Positions 27,004-35,989 of a DNA stretch of 54,282 nucleotides are shown here, piece after piece. The DNA comes from Deltaproteobacteria bacterium (lineage in GTDB: Bacteria > Desulfobacterota > Syntrophia > Syntrophales > JACQWR01). The notes under the pieces were generated by a model, which ran no database searches, was not told where the DNA came from, and worked only from the letters and a program-made list of their open reading frames with translations. The translations under genes were made by a program, and so were the position numbers. Each line of letters opens with the position of its first letter. Position 1 is the first letter of the stretch. The DNA lies in assembly GCA_026388415.1 (NCBI GenBank), contig JAPLJV010000025.1:1-54282 (forward strand). Direction: 5' to 3'.

Positions 27004-28176
27004 ATGATTAAAAGAAAAGTATTAACGATCATCGGCACGCGCCCGGAAGCCATCAAACTTGCACCTGTAGTGCTGGAACTAAAACGCCGACATGATCTGG
27101 TTGATTTTTCAGTATGTGTTACAGCCCAACACCGTGAGATGCTTGATCAGCCGCTGGCTCTTTTTGGCATTAAACCGGATTATGACTTGGATATTATGTC
27201 ACCTGGGCAAACACTGGCGAAAGTGACGGCACTTGCAATGGAAGGTATAGATAATGTTGTGTCCCAGGAAAAGCCCGATGTAATTTTGGTGCAGGGTGAT
27301 ACAACCACTGCATTTTGCGGTGCATTGACTGGGTATTATCATCAGATAAAGGTTGCCCATGTAGAAGCCGGATTGCGAACGGGAAACAAGTATGCGCCCT
27401 TCCCCGAAGAGATTAATCGTTGTTTGATAGGGCGTATTGCCGATTTACACTTTGCACCGACCGAACAGGCCCGGCAGACATTACTGAATGAGGGAGTAAC
27501 GGGCCCAAACGTGTTCGTGACAGGGAACACGGTGATTGATGCACTCCTATGGGTGCGGGAACGTGTGCGCTGCGCTCCACCTAAATTACCAGCAGGGTTG
27601 TTAGAAGCAACAACAGGAAAGCAGATCATCCTTGTTACGGGCCACCGGCGAGAGAGTTTTGGCAACGGGTTTGACAATATCTGCCATGCGATCCGGGAGA
27701 TTGCAGATAGTTTCGTAGATGTTGCATTTATCTATCCGGTTCATCTCAATCCAAATGTTCGTGAGCCGGTCAATCGCATTTTGGGGAGGCATCCGCGCAT
27801 TCATCTGATTGAGCCATTGTCCTACGCGCCATTTGTCTGGTTGATGGACCGCGCTACCATTGTGCTGACAGACTCAGGCGGTGTGCAGGAAGAAGCTCCA
27901 TCTCTTGGCAAGCCTGTTTTAGTGATGCGCGAAATGACCGAGCGTACGGAAGGTATTACCACCGGCAACGCGCTTTTGGTTGGCGTTCAGAGGGAACGAA
28001 TTGTGGATGGGCTCAGACAATTGTTATGCGATCCCCAAAGACGCGCAATGATGGTGACCGTGAATAATCCTTATGGTGATGGGCGGGCGGCTCAGAGAAT
28101 TGTTGAGATATTACTGCCGGGGCGGCACAATTATGACGGAAAAAACAAACTTCGATCAGCAACAGGACCTTCGTGA
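27004..28176 (+). CDS. wecB: UDP-N-acetylglucosamine 2-epimerase (non-hydrolysing)
   Basis: A 390-residue GT-B-fold epimerase. VLTIIGTRPEAIKLAPVVLEL, VQGDTTTAFCGALTGYY, VAHVEAGLRTGNKYAPFPEE, VTGHRRESFGNGFDNI and LTDSGGVQEEAPSLGKPVLVMR are all WecB signatures. It makes UDP-ManNAc for WecC. ATG 27004 is preferred because conservation starts there; a start at 26971 would overlap the Wzy-like gene and add 11 residues. A degenerate relative of its 3' end is at 22020. Confidence 0.88.
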   Translation: MIKRKVLTIIGTRPEAIKLAPVVLELKRRHDLVDFSVCVTAQHREMLDQPLALFGIKPDYDLDIMSPGQTLAKVTALAMEGIDNVVSQEKPDVILVQGDTTTAFCGALTGYYHQIKVAHVEAGLRTGNKYAPFPEEINRCLIGRIADLHFAPTEQARQTLLNEGVTGPNVFVTGNTVIDALLWVRERVRCAPPKLPAGLLEATTGKQIILVTGHRRESFGNGFDNICHAIREIADSFVDVAFIYPVHLNPNVREPVNRILGRHPRIHLIEPLSYAPFVWLMDRATIVLTDSGGVQEEAPSLGKPVLVMREMTERTEGITTGNALLVGVQRERIVDGLRQLLCDPQRRAMMVTVNNPYGDGRAAQRIVEILLPGRHNYDGKNKLRSATGPS

Positions 28177-28276
28177 AGGGAACTTGGTCATAGATCTTCG
28201 GCAAACTTTATTTAGGCATTCTTCTGGCGAGTTTTAATGCATTGGTTCCTCAGAGCGAAAATAAAATAGGCAAATA

Positions 28277-29410
28277 ATGCACTTGGGTATTGATGCATCC
28301 AACATCCGTGCTGGCGGCGGTGTCACCCATCTTGTTGAATTACTCAGGGCCGCAAAGCCGCAGGTGGATGGTTTTGACAAGGTTATTATCTGGGGTGGTT
28401 CATCCACATTGAATTGTTTGGAAGACCGCCCATGGTTGAAAAAGGTCCATGATCCTGTACTTGACCAAATCCTGCCCATACGGCTTTACTGGCAAGTATT
28501 CAAGCTGGATCGCCTGGTGCAGAAGGAGAGGTGTGATGCCCTCTTTGTTCCCGGAGGAACATATACTGGCGCATTCAGGCCGTTTGTTACATTTTCACAG
28601 AATTTGTTACCTTTCGAATGGACGGAAGCTCGAAGATATGGCGTATCATGGATGTTATTGAAAATGCTTTTGCTTTATAAGTCACAGAGTCGGGCTTTTG
28701 TTAGAGCAAATGGTGTGATTTACTTAACCCAGTACGCCCGCAATACTGTGATTAAAAAGTTGAAACAGCTTCGCGGGAAAAGTGTGGTCATCCCTCATGG
28801 TGTCGACAAAAGGTTCTTCCTTTCACCGCGTGAGCAAAGGGCGATTGGCAGCTATTCGCCGCAGCATCCCTTTCGTATTTTATATGTTTCTCCCGTGGAC
28901 GTATACAAACATCAGTGGCATGTAGCTGACGCTGTCGCAAGGCTTAATGATTCAGGTTTCCCCATCAAGCTCGATCTGATTGGCTCCGCTTATGCGCCGG
29001 CGCTGAAACATCTGCACCAAGTAATGAGCCGTCTTGACCCTGAGGGGAAATTTATTTGCCGCCATGGATTTTCTCCACATTCCGAGATATTCTGCCAATA
29101 TCACAAGGCCGATGTTTTTGTTTTTGCATCAACTTGCGAGACATTCGGTATGGTTATCACCGAGGCAATGGCGGCTGGTTTACCGATTGCGTGTTCGAAT
29201 CGTGGCCCAATGCCCGAGGTGTTAGGTGATGCCGGGGTATACTTCGATCCTGAAAAGCCGGCGGAGATTGTAGAAGCTATCAGAAAGCTGATCGAAGACC
29301 CTATTCTACGCGCAGAGAAAGCCGAGGCAGCCTTTGAACGCGCTAAGGAGTTTACATGGGAGCGTTGCGCCGATGAAACCTTTCGTTTTCTTGCTGAGTG
29401 CTCTCTATGA
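28277..29410 (+). CDS. Family 4 glycosyltransferase
   Basis: A 377-residue GT-B glycosyltransferase. The acceptor half starts MHLGIDASNIRAGGGVTHLVELL. The donor half has RILYVSPVDVYKHQWHVADAVARL and DVFVFASTCETFGMVITEAMAAGLP, the EX7E segment (E in CETFGMVITEA) typical of retaining GT4 enzymes. The 100 bases before it hold no other feature I can support. It is the fourth or fifth transferase of the cluster and probably adds one residue of the O-unit. Confidence 0.82.
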   Translation: MHLGIDASNIRAGGGVTHLVELLRAAKPQVDGFDKVIIWGGSSTLNCLEDRPWLKKVHDPVLDQILPIRLYWQVFKLDRLVQKERCDALFVPGGTYTGAFRPFVTFSQNLLPFEWTEARRYGVSWMLLKMLLLYKSQSRAFVRANGVIYLTQYARNTVIKKLKQLRGKSVVIPHGVDKRFFLSPREQRAIGSYSPQHPFRILYVSPVDVYKHQWHVADAVARLNDSGFPIKLDLIGSAYAPALKHLHQVMSRLDPEGKFICRHGFSPHSEIFCQYHKADVFVFASTCETFGMVITEAMAAGLPIACSNRGPMPEVLGDAGVYFDPEKPAEIVEAIRKLIEDPILRAEKAEAAFERAKEFTWERCADETFRFLAECSL

Positions 29411-29455
29411 CTTTCAATATGCATCCATCTTATACGCAATAGCGGATTTTTAACT

Positions 29456-30685
29456 TTGCACATATTACTCGTCACGCAGTACTTCTGGCCGGAAGAATTC
29501 CGAATTAATGAACTGGCAGTGATGATGGCCGGAAGCGGGCATCAGATCACCGCTTTAACGGGTATCCCTAATTATCCCGGAGGTAAATTTTTTCAAGGAT
29601 ATGGCTTCACGCGGCAGAAAGTACAGAATTATAAAGGGCTTAAGGTTGTTCGTGTGCCCTTGATTCCCAGAGGCAAAGGGGGAAGTATCCGATTGGTATT
29701 GAATTATTTCTCTTTCGCATTCATGGCGAGCTTGCTGGGTCCGATAAAATGTCGCGATGCTTATGATGTAATCTTTGTTTATCAACTATCCCCGATTACA
29801 GTGGCTTTACCTGGCATTGTAATGAAGAAAATAAAATCGGCACCCATCATAATGTGGGTTCAAGACCTCTGGCCTGAAAGCCTTTCTGCAACAGGCGCGA
29901 TCCATTCCAAATCCATTATGAAAGCGGTGGAAATGCTGGTGCGGTTTATTTATTCTCAGTGTGATCGCATCCTGGTGCAATCCAGGTCCTTTATTGATGC
30001 TATTGTGCAGACAGGTGTCGCTCGTTCAAAAATAGAATATTTCCCAAATAGTGCAGAGGCAATCTTCGATACTGCCGCAGAATGTTCAGGATCGATGGGA
30101 AATGTTGAATTTCCTGAAGGCTTTTGTGTGATGTTTGCTGGTAATATCGGTGCTGCACAGGATTTTAAAACGATCATGAGTGCGGCAGAACTTCTGAAAG
30201 GGCACCAAGACATTCATTGGATGATCGTCGGAGATGGTCGCATGCTTCCATGGGTGCGGGAGCAGGTTCAAATCAGGGAGTTGGAGAAAACAGTCCATTT
30301 GTTAGGGCGACATCCGCTTGCGGCCATGCCTGCTTTTTTTGCCAGGGCAGATGTTATGCTGGTTACTCTTAAAAAAGAACCTATCTTTGCACTGACTATC
30401 CCTGGGAAAGTGCAGTCCTATCTGGCATGTTCGCGACCTATTATTGCAGCCCTTGACGGCGAAGGCGCCCGTGTGGTCGAAGAGGCTGGCGCCGGTTTGA
30501 CTTGCCCGGCGGAAGATCCAGAGTCACTTGCCAAAACCGTCCTGAAGATATCCAGCATGACGGCTGATGATCGTGTAAAAATGGCACTGCGAGGGAGGGT
30601 TTATTTTGAAAGGAATTTTGAATCCTGTATGCTCCTGGATCGTCTGGATGGCTGGCTTTCAGAATTAGTCGGGGGGAAACAGTAA
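29456..30685 (+). CDS. WbuB-like glycosyltransferase
   Basis: A 409-residue GT4 transferase starting at TTG 29456. HILLVTQYFWPEEFRINELA and LTGIPNYPGGKFFQGYG are typical of WbuB-type enzymes, as are WVQDLWPESLSATGAI and the donor-half segments VMFAGNIGAAQDFKTIM and IPGKVQSYLACSRPIIAAL. In several O-antigen clusters WbuB transfers N-acetyl-L-fucosamine and lies next to the fnl genes, as here (three follow directly). The ribosome site is weak. Confidence 0.8.
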   Translation: MHILLVTQYFWPEEFRINELAVMMAGSGHQITALTGIPNYPGGKFFQGYGFTRQKVQNYKGLKVVRVPLIPRGKGGSIRLVLNYFSFAFMASLLGPIKCRDAYDVIFVYQLSPITVALPGIVMKKIKSAPIIMWVQDLWPESLSATGAIHSKSIMKAVEMLVRFIYSQCDRILVQSRSFIDAIVQTGVARSKIEYFPNSAEAIFDTAAECSGSMGNVEFPEGFCVMFAGNIGAAQDFKTIMSAAELLKGHQDIHWMIVGDGRMLPWVREQVQIRELEKTVHLLGRHPLAAMPAFFARADVMLVTLKKEPIFALTIPGKVQSYLACSRPIIAALDGEGARVVEEAGAGLTCPAEDPESLAKTVLKISSMTADDRVKMALRGRVYFERNFESCMLLDRLDGWLSELVGGKQ

Positions 30686-30687
30686 GT

Positions 30688-31554
30688 ATGCGCCTCGTTA
30701 TCTTAGGTGGGACAGGTATGCTTGGTCATACATTGTGGGAGTGTCTTTCTCGGCGTTTTCCCGATACATATACCACCATTCGCAAAGGTATCAGGGATTA
30801 TGGAGATGACCGTCTGTTTGGGAGCGACCGGGTTATCGAGCACATTGATGTCATGGATTTTCGGCTGCTTGAGGGTGCATTAAGGGTTATCAAGCCGGAT
30901 GTTATCCTGAATTGCATTGGAATCACGAAAAGGCGAGAAGACCCGAAAAATCCCATCACAAGTATCGTCTTGAATGCCATGCTCCCGCATAAACTGGCCA
31001 AACTGGCGGTAGATTTGAAGGCGAAACTCATTCACTTCAGCACGGATTGTGTGTTTGATGGAAGGACAGGTCATTATTCGGATGATGCCCCGACAAACGC
31101 TACGGATCTTTACGGGCGCACCAAGGCTTTAGGCGAGTTCACAGGAAATAACGTTCTTACGTTGAGATCTTCCTTTATTGGGAAGGAACTGCGCGAAGGT
31201 ACTGAACTTCTGGAGTGGTTTCTGTCTCAGAAAAAGGCTATACGCGGTTTCAAAAACGCAATCTACACGGGGCTGACGACTCTGGAAATATGTCGTGTGA
31301 TCGAGAAATTGCTATTGCATTATCCCGACGCTTCTGGGCTTTACAATGTATCCAGTGAACCGATAAATAAATTCGATCTATTAAAGCTGATTGGCGAGAA
31401 AATGCATCGGAGCGTCGAGATTATACCGGACGAATCATTTCATTGCGATCGGAGCGTCGATTCCGCAAGGTTCCGTAGAGATTTTGGTTACACACCTCCG
31501 ACATGGACGAAAATGGTGGAGGAATTAAGTCAGGAATATAGGGGTGAATCATGA
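30688..31554 (+). CDS. fnlB: RmlD-like reductase of UDP-L-FucNAc synthesis
   Basis: A 288-residue SDR-type reductase. VILGGTGMLGHTLWECL binds NADPH, IHFSTDCVFDGRTGHYSDD and DLYGRTKALGE give the catalytic Ser/Tyr/Lys (YGRTK), and LTLRSSFIGKEL follows. It resembles RmlD but, between WbuB and FnlA, matches FnlB/WbjC/CapF-type reductases acting after the 4,6-dehydratase. This copy lacks the cupin domain found in CapF. ATGA overlap with fnlA at 31551-31554. Confidence 0.78.
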   Translation: MRLVILGGTGMLGHTLWECLSRRFPDTYTTIRKGIRDYGDDRLFGSDRVIEHIDVMDFRLLEGALRVIKPDVILNCIGITKRREDPKNPITSIVLNAMLPHKLAKLAVDLKAKLIHFSTDCVFDGRTGHYSDDAPTNATDLYGRTKALGEFTGNNVLTLRSSFIGKELREGTELLEWFLSQKKAIRGFKNAIYTGLTTLEICRVIEKLLLHYPDASGLYNVSSEPINKFDLLKLIGEKMHRSVEIIPDESFHCDRSVDSARFRRDFGYTPPTWTKMVEELSQEYRGES

Positions 31555-32618
31555 TCATTGAAGGAAAAACGATACTTGTTACCGGTGGAACGGGTTCAAT
31601 GGGTAAGACGCTTGTACGCCGTATGCTGACCGGCGAACAAGGAACGCCGAAGAAGATCATCGTCCTGTCAAGAGATGAAGCAAAACAACATGATATGCGG
31701 ATGGCGTATCTGCATAAATTGGTCGCCACCGAGGAAGTGATCTACCGGAATTTCATGAATGTCCTGGAATTTCGGATTGGCGATGTACGGAACTATGCGG
31801 ATGTTTGTTCCACGGTAAAAAATGCGGATATTGTAATCAATGCCGCTGCGCTGAAACAGGTGCCGGCATGCGAATACTTCCCAGTTCAGGCGGTCATGAC
31901 AAATTGCATGGGGCCAGCCAATATAGTACGCGCCATTGAGGAAAACGGATATCCAGTCAAGACTGTGGTGGCCATCAGCACCGATAAGGCATGCAAACCG
32001 ATCAATGTCATGGGGATGACAAAATCCATTCAGGAAAGAATCATTACTACTGCGAATATACTGAACCCACAAACCCGGTTTATTTGTGTCCGTTATGGAA
32101 ACGTATTGGCATCAAGAGGTTCTGTCATTCCTCTTTTTCATGGTCAGATCAGGAACGGTGGCCCGGTTACGATCACCGTGCCGGAGATGACCCGTTTCCT
32201 CCTCAGCCTTGATCAGGCAGTAGATACCGTATTTGCTGCCCTCCGCGAAGCCAGAAGGGGTGAGACATATGTCCCCAATGCACCTGCGACCAGCATCATC
32301 AATATTGCGCAAGCTTTGATCGGTAATCGGCCCGTTGAAATAAAGGTGACGGGTATCCGACCGGGAGAAAAGATTGATGAAATAATGGTTTCGGAAGAAG
32401 AAGCCTATCATTGCGTAAAACGAGGAGATTATTATGCTATTCTCCCCATGCTGCCGGAACTACACGTAGAGGAAGAACCGGTAATAAAAGCACTGGGAAA
32501 GGAGTTCAGCTCTGCGGATAAAGTCCTCGATTTAGATCAAACTATTGAATTGTTGAAAAGAAATAAGTTGATGATTGATGATGGTGATCTGGCGCAAGGT
32601 GAAGAACTGTTGCGTTAG
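31551..32618 (+). CDS. fnlA: UDP-GlcNAc 4,6-dehydratase/5-epimerase
   Basis: A 355-residue SDR of the FnlA/WbjB/CapE group. ILVTGGTGSMGKTLVRRML is the nucleotide loop, followed by VLSRDEAKQHDMRMAY and VINAAALKQVPACEYFP. The catalytic segment reads STDKACKPINVMGMTKS, where Met replaces the usual Tyr of YxxxK, as in CapE-type enzymes. It starts UDP-N-acetyl-L-fucosamine synthesis by dehydration and C5 epimerisation. The flanking fnlB and fnlC complete the path. Confidence 0.86.
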   Translation: MIIEGKTILVTGGTGSMGKTLVRRMLTGEQGTPKKIIVLSRDEAKQHDMRMAYLHKLVATEEVIYRNFMNVLEFRIGDVRNYADVCSTVKNADIVINAAALKQVPACEYFPVQAVMTNCMGPANIVRAIEENGYPVKTVVAISTDKACKPINVMGMTKSIQERIITTANILNPQTRFICVRYGNVLASRGSVIPLFHGQIRNGGPVTITVPEMTRFLLSLDQAVDTVFAALREARRGETYVPNAPATSIINIAQALIGNRPVEIKVTGIRPGEKIDEIMVSEEEAYHCVKRGDYYAILPMLPELHVEEEPVIKALGKEFSSADKVLDLDQTIELLKRNKLMIDDGDLAQGEELLR

Positions 32619-32657
32619 AAGTCATCTTGTTATCAAGCAAATTGGAGAAAAGAGATT

Positions 32658-33788
32658 ATGTCAACAAAGGTTATGACTATTGTGGGTACTCGCCCCGAAA
32701 TCATAAAGCTCTGCCGGGTTATGAGCGAGCTGGATATCCATACGGAACATATCCTGGTGCATACAGGCCAGAATTACGATTATGAACTGAACGAAATTTT
32801 TTTCCGGGATCTTGGCATCCGGAAACCGGATCATTTTTTGAATGCTGCAGGCCAGACGGTGGCCCAGACCATCGGGAACGTAATTGCTCGATCCGATGGA
32901 ATGATGGACCAGGTTAAACCTGATGCCGTTTTGTTGTATGGAGACACAAACAGTTGTCTGTCCGTGATTTCGGCGAAGCGGCGTAAAATACCCGTCTTTC
33001 ACATGGAGGCAGGCAATCGAAGCTTCGACCAGCGCGTCCCGGAGGAAATAAACCGCAAGATTGTTGACCACCTGAGTGACATCAACATGCCGTTAACGGA
33101 ACATGCCCGACGTTACTTGCTGGCAGAGGGGCTGCGGCCGGAAACCGTCATCAAGACGGGGTCACCCATGAAAGAAGTTCTTTCCTACTACATGCCTCAA
33201 ATCGAAGGTTCTGATGTACTTGAGAGGCTCCAGGTCCAACCGGGAAAATATTTCGTTGTCAGTACGCACCGTGAAGAAAATGTTGACAATGAGGACAACT
33301 TCCGAAACCTGTTGGCATCGTTGCAACACATCACAAAGCATTACGGAATGCCGCTGATCGTCTCCACGCATCCCCGGACACGAAAGAAGCTCGAAGAAAT
33401 GCATATTAACGATTCGGATCCCCTGATCCGTTTTTTAAAACCCCTGGGGTTTTTTGATTATGTGAAACTCCAGATGCATGCCTTCTGCGTTGTCTCTGAT
33501 AGCGGCACCATTACAGAGGAATCATCCATCCTTAACTTTCCAGCAGTGACGATCCGCCAGGCGCATGAGCGGCCAGAGGGGATGGACGAAGGTACCCTTA
33601 TTATGTGCGGACTTGAGGCGGAGAAGGTCATGGAATCCATCAATGTTGTGACCGCTCAATATTCGAAAGATAAGAGGCAATTCAGGCTGGTTCAGGATTA
33701 CGATGTGGAAAATGTATCGAAGAAAGTGCTGCGCATCATCTTGAGTTATACCGATTATATCAATCGGGTAGTTTGGAAGAAGTATTAA
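32658..33788 (+). CDS. fnlC: UDP-sugar 2-epimerase of UDP-L-FucNAc synthesis
   Basis: A 376-residue non-hydrolysing epimerase. MTIVGTRPEIIKLCRVMSEL, HTGQNYDYELNEIFFRDLGI, LLYGDTNSCLSVISAKR, HMEAGNRSFDQRVPEEINR and VSDSGTITEESSILNFPAV are signatures of the FnlC/WbjD/CapG group. It acts last, epimerising C2 to give UDP-L-FucNAc. A purine-rich site precedes the ATG (TTGGAGAAAAG). The next 328 bases before 34117 hold no intact gene, only the SDR remnant listed next and a promoter. Confidence 0.86.
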   Translation: MSTKVMTIVGTRPEIIKLCRVMSELDIHTEHILVHTGQNYDYELNEIFFRDLGIRKPDHFLNAAGQTVAQTIGNVIARSDGMMDQVKPDAVLLYGDTNSCLSVISAKRRKIPVFHMEAGNRSFDQRVPEEINRKIVDHLSDINMPLTEHARRYLLAEGLRPETVIKTGSPMKEVLSYYMPQIEGSDVLERLQVQPGKYFVVSTHREENVDNEDNFRNLLASLQHITKHYGMPLIVSTHPRTRKKLEEMHINDSDPLIRFLKPLGFFDYVKLQMHAFCVVSDSGTITEESSILNFPAVTIRQAHERPEGMDEGTLIMCGLEAEKVMESINVVTAQYSKDKRQFRLVQDYDVENVSKKVLRIILSYTDYINRVVWKKY

Positions 33789-33851
33789 GGATTATAATCC
33801 TTTGTTTCTGTATTGAATATGTCATTTCAAAATTAAAACGATCGGATCAGT

Positions 33852-34010
33852 TTGTCGGACAAAAATAAATTTGCTCTCGTTACCGGCGCCACAGGTGCGG
33901 TTGGCCCGCGTGTTGTTCATGCTTTGGATCAGGCAGCCGGATCCGTTCCTTCTCGTTTGATGCACCTACATCGGGCATGTTCCCGCAAAGCGTAGAAGTT
34001 TTGATTGGCG
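33852..34010 (+). pseudogene. SDR gene copy 1, short 5' remnant
   Basis: Starting at TTG 33852 the frame reads LSDKNKFALVTGATGAVGPRVVHALDQA, the same protein as at 37758. It then loses a few bases near 33933, shifts frame and stops at 33993-33995. Nucleotide similarity with the other two copies continues to about 34010 and then ends. No function is expected. It is the first of three copies of this 5' region; the first ATPase gene begins 106 bases after it. Confidence 0.85.
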
Positions 34011-34054
34011 GTAAGATCGCATTGTAGGGGACATGATAGAGGAAGTGTAAGGTA

Positions 34055-34109
34055 ATCTCTAAAATAAAGATAATAATCGGTTGTACTATCTCTAAAAAAG
34101 AGATATAAT
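34055..34109 (+). promoter_or_regulatory. Promoter with palindromic operator for ATPase gene A
   Basis: TTGTAC (34081-34086) and TATAAT (34104-34109) are 17 bases apart, a good sigma-70-type pair. The palindrome TATCTCT-aaaaa-AGAGATA (34087-34105) fills the spacer and reaches the -10. An 18-base near-copy (16 of 18 identical) lies at 34055-34072, 33 bases upstream. The expected start point, about seven bases after the -10, falls at the ATG at 34117, so the message would have no leader. Confidence 0.65.
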
Positions 34110-34116
34110 TGCCATT

Positions 34117-35409
34117 ATGAAAAATGTAATTTCGCAACTTATTGATGATTTCCATGAACGGAACTTGCCTGAGCTGGTAACCCGGAATAAGGAATTTTCT
34201 GAGGTTAGGGGTAAGGCGGATGTCGTTATCGGTATGAGGCGAGCGGGTAAGACCTGGTTTTGTTATCAGAAAATAAAAGAACTGATTGCCTCGGGAATAA
34301 AAAAAGAGGGGATCCTCTATCTTAACTTTGAAGATGATCGGTTGCTGGAGTTTACCGTTAATCATTTTCAGGAAATTCTTGATGTCTATTTCGGGAAATA
34401 TCCAGAACATCGCAATGGCCGGTGCTATTTTTTCTTTGATGAGATACAGAGAATTGATCAATGGGAAATGTTCATAAGGCGCTTGCTTGATACGGAAAAT
34501 ATTCAAATTTTTATTACCGGCTCATCTTCAAAGTTACTTGGCTCGGAAATAGCCACCAGTTTACGGGGGCGATCTCTCGCGATAGAAATATTTCCCTTCA
34601 GCTTTGAGGAATTTTTGAAATTTCACGGGCTTTTTTCCGGCAGTCCAAAAACATTTGGCCTGAACACGGCCTCCTTATTGCGCAAGGCGGCAAAAGATTA
34701 TTTTGAAGTCGGAGGCTTCCCGGAAGTACAGAAGCTGGATCGCAATCTTCGCATTGAGGTATTGCAAGGTTATATTGACTCTGTATTGCTGAAAGACATC
34801 ATCGAGCGCCATAAAGTCAGCAATATTCTGGTGCTTAAACATCTTGTCCGCCATATTATGAATTCTTCCGGCGGGCAATTCAGTGTTAACAAATTCTTCA
34901 ATACCATGAAAAGCATGGCAATCAAATGTACCAAGAACAGCCTGTATGAATATCTTGATCATTTGACAGATGCTTTTTTATTTTACAAAGTTCCCATTCA
35001 TAGCCGTTCTGAAAAATCAAGGCTGATCAATCCGGCTAAAATCTACACCATTGATACCGGCCTTTTGAACGCCATGACCTTTCGTAATTCTCATAATTAC
35101 GGTCAGTTACTGGAAACCATGGTCTTTATGCACCTGCGTCGCGGGGGGTATGACGCGGAATATGTCAATACAAAAGACGGGCATGAAGCCGATTTCTTTG
35201 CGCGGCACAGAATTTCAGGCGAGACGCAACTGATCCAGGTATGCTGGGAGATGTCGGATAAAAAGACCTTTGAAAGAGAACTCTTGGGATTGAAAAGCGC
35301 AATGGATGAACTTTCACTCTCCACAGGTACAATAGTAACATGGGATGACGAAACCGACATAGAGAATAGAATAAAAGTAATTCCCGTCTGGAAATGGCTT
35401 TTAATTTAG
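34117..35409 (+). CDS. AAA/DUF4143-family ATPase (copy A)
   Basis: A 430-residue ATPase of the AAA_14/DUF4143 group (COG1373). VIGMRRAGKTWFCYQKI is Walker A, RCYFFFDEIQRIDQW is Walker B, and IFITGSSSKLLGSEIATSLRGR covers the sensor and arginine region. A winged-helix-like part follows (SVNKFFNTMKSMAIKCTKNSLYEYLDHL), and the C-terminus (VNTKDGHEADFFARH) resembles a PD-(D/E)XK nuclease-like domain. The family is very common in anaerobes but its role is poorly known. No ribosome site precedes the ATG. It is not related to sugar metabolism and looks inserted. Confidence 0.85.
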   Translation: MKNVISQLIDDFHERNLPELVTRNKEFSEVRGKADVVIGMRRAGKTWFCYQKIKELIASGIKKEGILYLNFEDDRLLEFTVNHFQEILDVYFGKYPEHRNGRCYFFFDEIQRIDQWEMFIRRLLDTENIQIFITGSSSKLLGSEIATSLRGRSLAIEIFPFSFEEFLKFHGLFSGSPKTFGLNTASLLRKAAKDYFEVGGFPEVQKLDRNLRIEVLQGYIDSVLLKDIIERHKVSNILVLKHLVRHIMNSSGGQFSVNKFFNTMKSMAIKCTKNSLYEYLDHLTDAFLFYKVPIHSRSEKSRLINPAKIYTIDTGLLNAMTFRNSHNYGQLLETMVFMHLRRGGYDAEYVNTKDGHEADFFARHRISGETQLIQVCWEMSDKKTFERELLGLKSAMDELSLSTGTIVTWDDETDIENRIKVIPVWKWLLI

Positions 35410-35445
35410 CAGCGTTTGCTTCGTGAAAAGTAAAATGAGCAAGGT

Positions 35446-35856
35446 ATGAGAGCTTTGAGTCAAGTGGATACCCCAGAAAATAAAATTGTTCTCGTCACCG
35501 GCGCTACCGGGGCTGTTGGTCCGCGTGTCGTTCATGCTTTGGATCAAGCAGGGTTCCGGATCCGTTCCTTCTCGTTCGATGCTCCTGCATCGGGCATGTT
35601 CCCGCAAAGCGTAGAAGTTTTGATTGGCGATGTCGCTGATCAAGTGGCGGTCCAATCTGCGATGCAAGGCGTGGATGCAGTCGTTCATATGGCGGCGCTG
35701 CTGCACATTGTCAATCCGCCGCCTGAATTACGTGAAAAATACGAGCGCGTAAATATTGGTGGAACAGCGACGGTAGTTGACGCTACAATCAAGGCGGGTG
35801 TGAAGCGCGTTGTCTTGTTCAGCCGAACAGATTGTCTTGAATGCGAGGAGCGCTGA
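35446..35856 (+). pseudogene. SDR gene copy 2, with internal deletion
   Basis: The frame begins at ATG 35446 and follows the same protein as copy 3 through VKRVVLFS. There it jumps to the sequence that in copy 3 lies about 100 bases later (CGAACAGATTGTCTTGAATGC), losing the segment with YAQTK, which supplies the catalytic Tyr and Lys. It then runs out of frame to a stop at 35856. The period-7 tail seen at the end of copy 3 follows at 35868. Most differences from copy 3 are at third codon positions, so the copies diverged while still functional. Confidence 0.85.
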
Positions 35857-35867
35857 CGGGGAAAAAC

Positions 35868-35902
35868 AAGTGCTGAGTGCTGAGTGCTGAGGACTGAGTG
35901 AA
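35868..35902. repeat. Period-7 tandem repeat
   Basis: Five consecutive heptamers: AAGTGCT, GAGTGCT, GAGTGCT, GAGGACT, GAGTGAA. The same string without two middle units ends SDR copy 3 at 38981-39000. Similar heptads occur at 40331 and 41181. Confidence 0.85.
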
Positions 35903-35940
35903 GACAATCGCAAGTTCTCGGCCATGCCATTTCGGTAGCC

Positions 35941-35982
35941 ATTCCGAAAAAGTCTTGACTTTTCCGGAATGCAGGATAAAAT
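35941..35982 (+). promoter_or_regulatory. Promoter with palindromic operator for ATPase gene B
   Basis: TTGACT (35955-35960) and TAAAAT (35977-35982) lie 16 bases apart. A 14-base inverted repeat (35941-35954 and 35957-35970, 13 of 14 paired) covers the -35 and part of the spacer. The predicted start point is at or next to ATG 35990, the codon where family conservation begins, so this message too would be leaderless. The palindrome sequence differs from that of ATPase gene A. Confidence 0.6.
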
Positions 35983-35989
35983 GGCCGCC

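Noticed and set aside
35868-35902. CRISPR-like array
   Set aside because: Units are seven bases without spacers. No CRISPR array was seen anywhere in the window.
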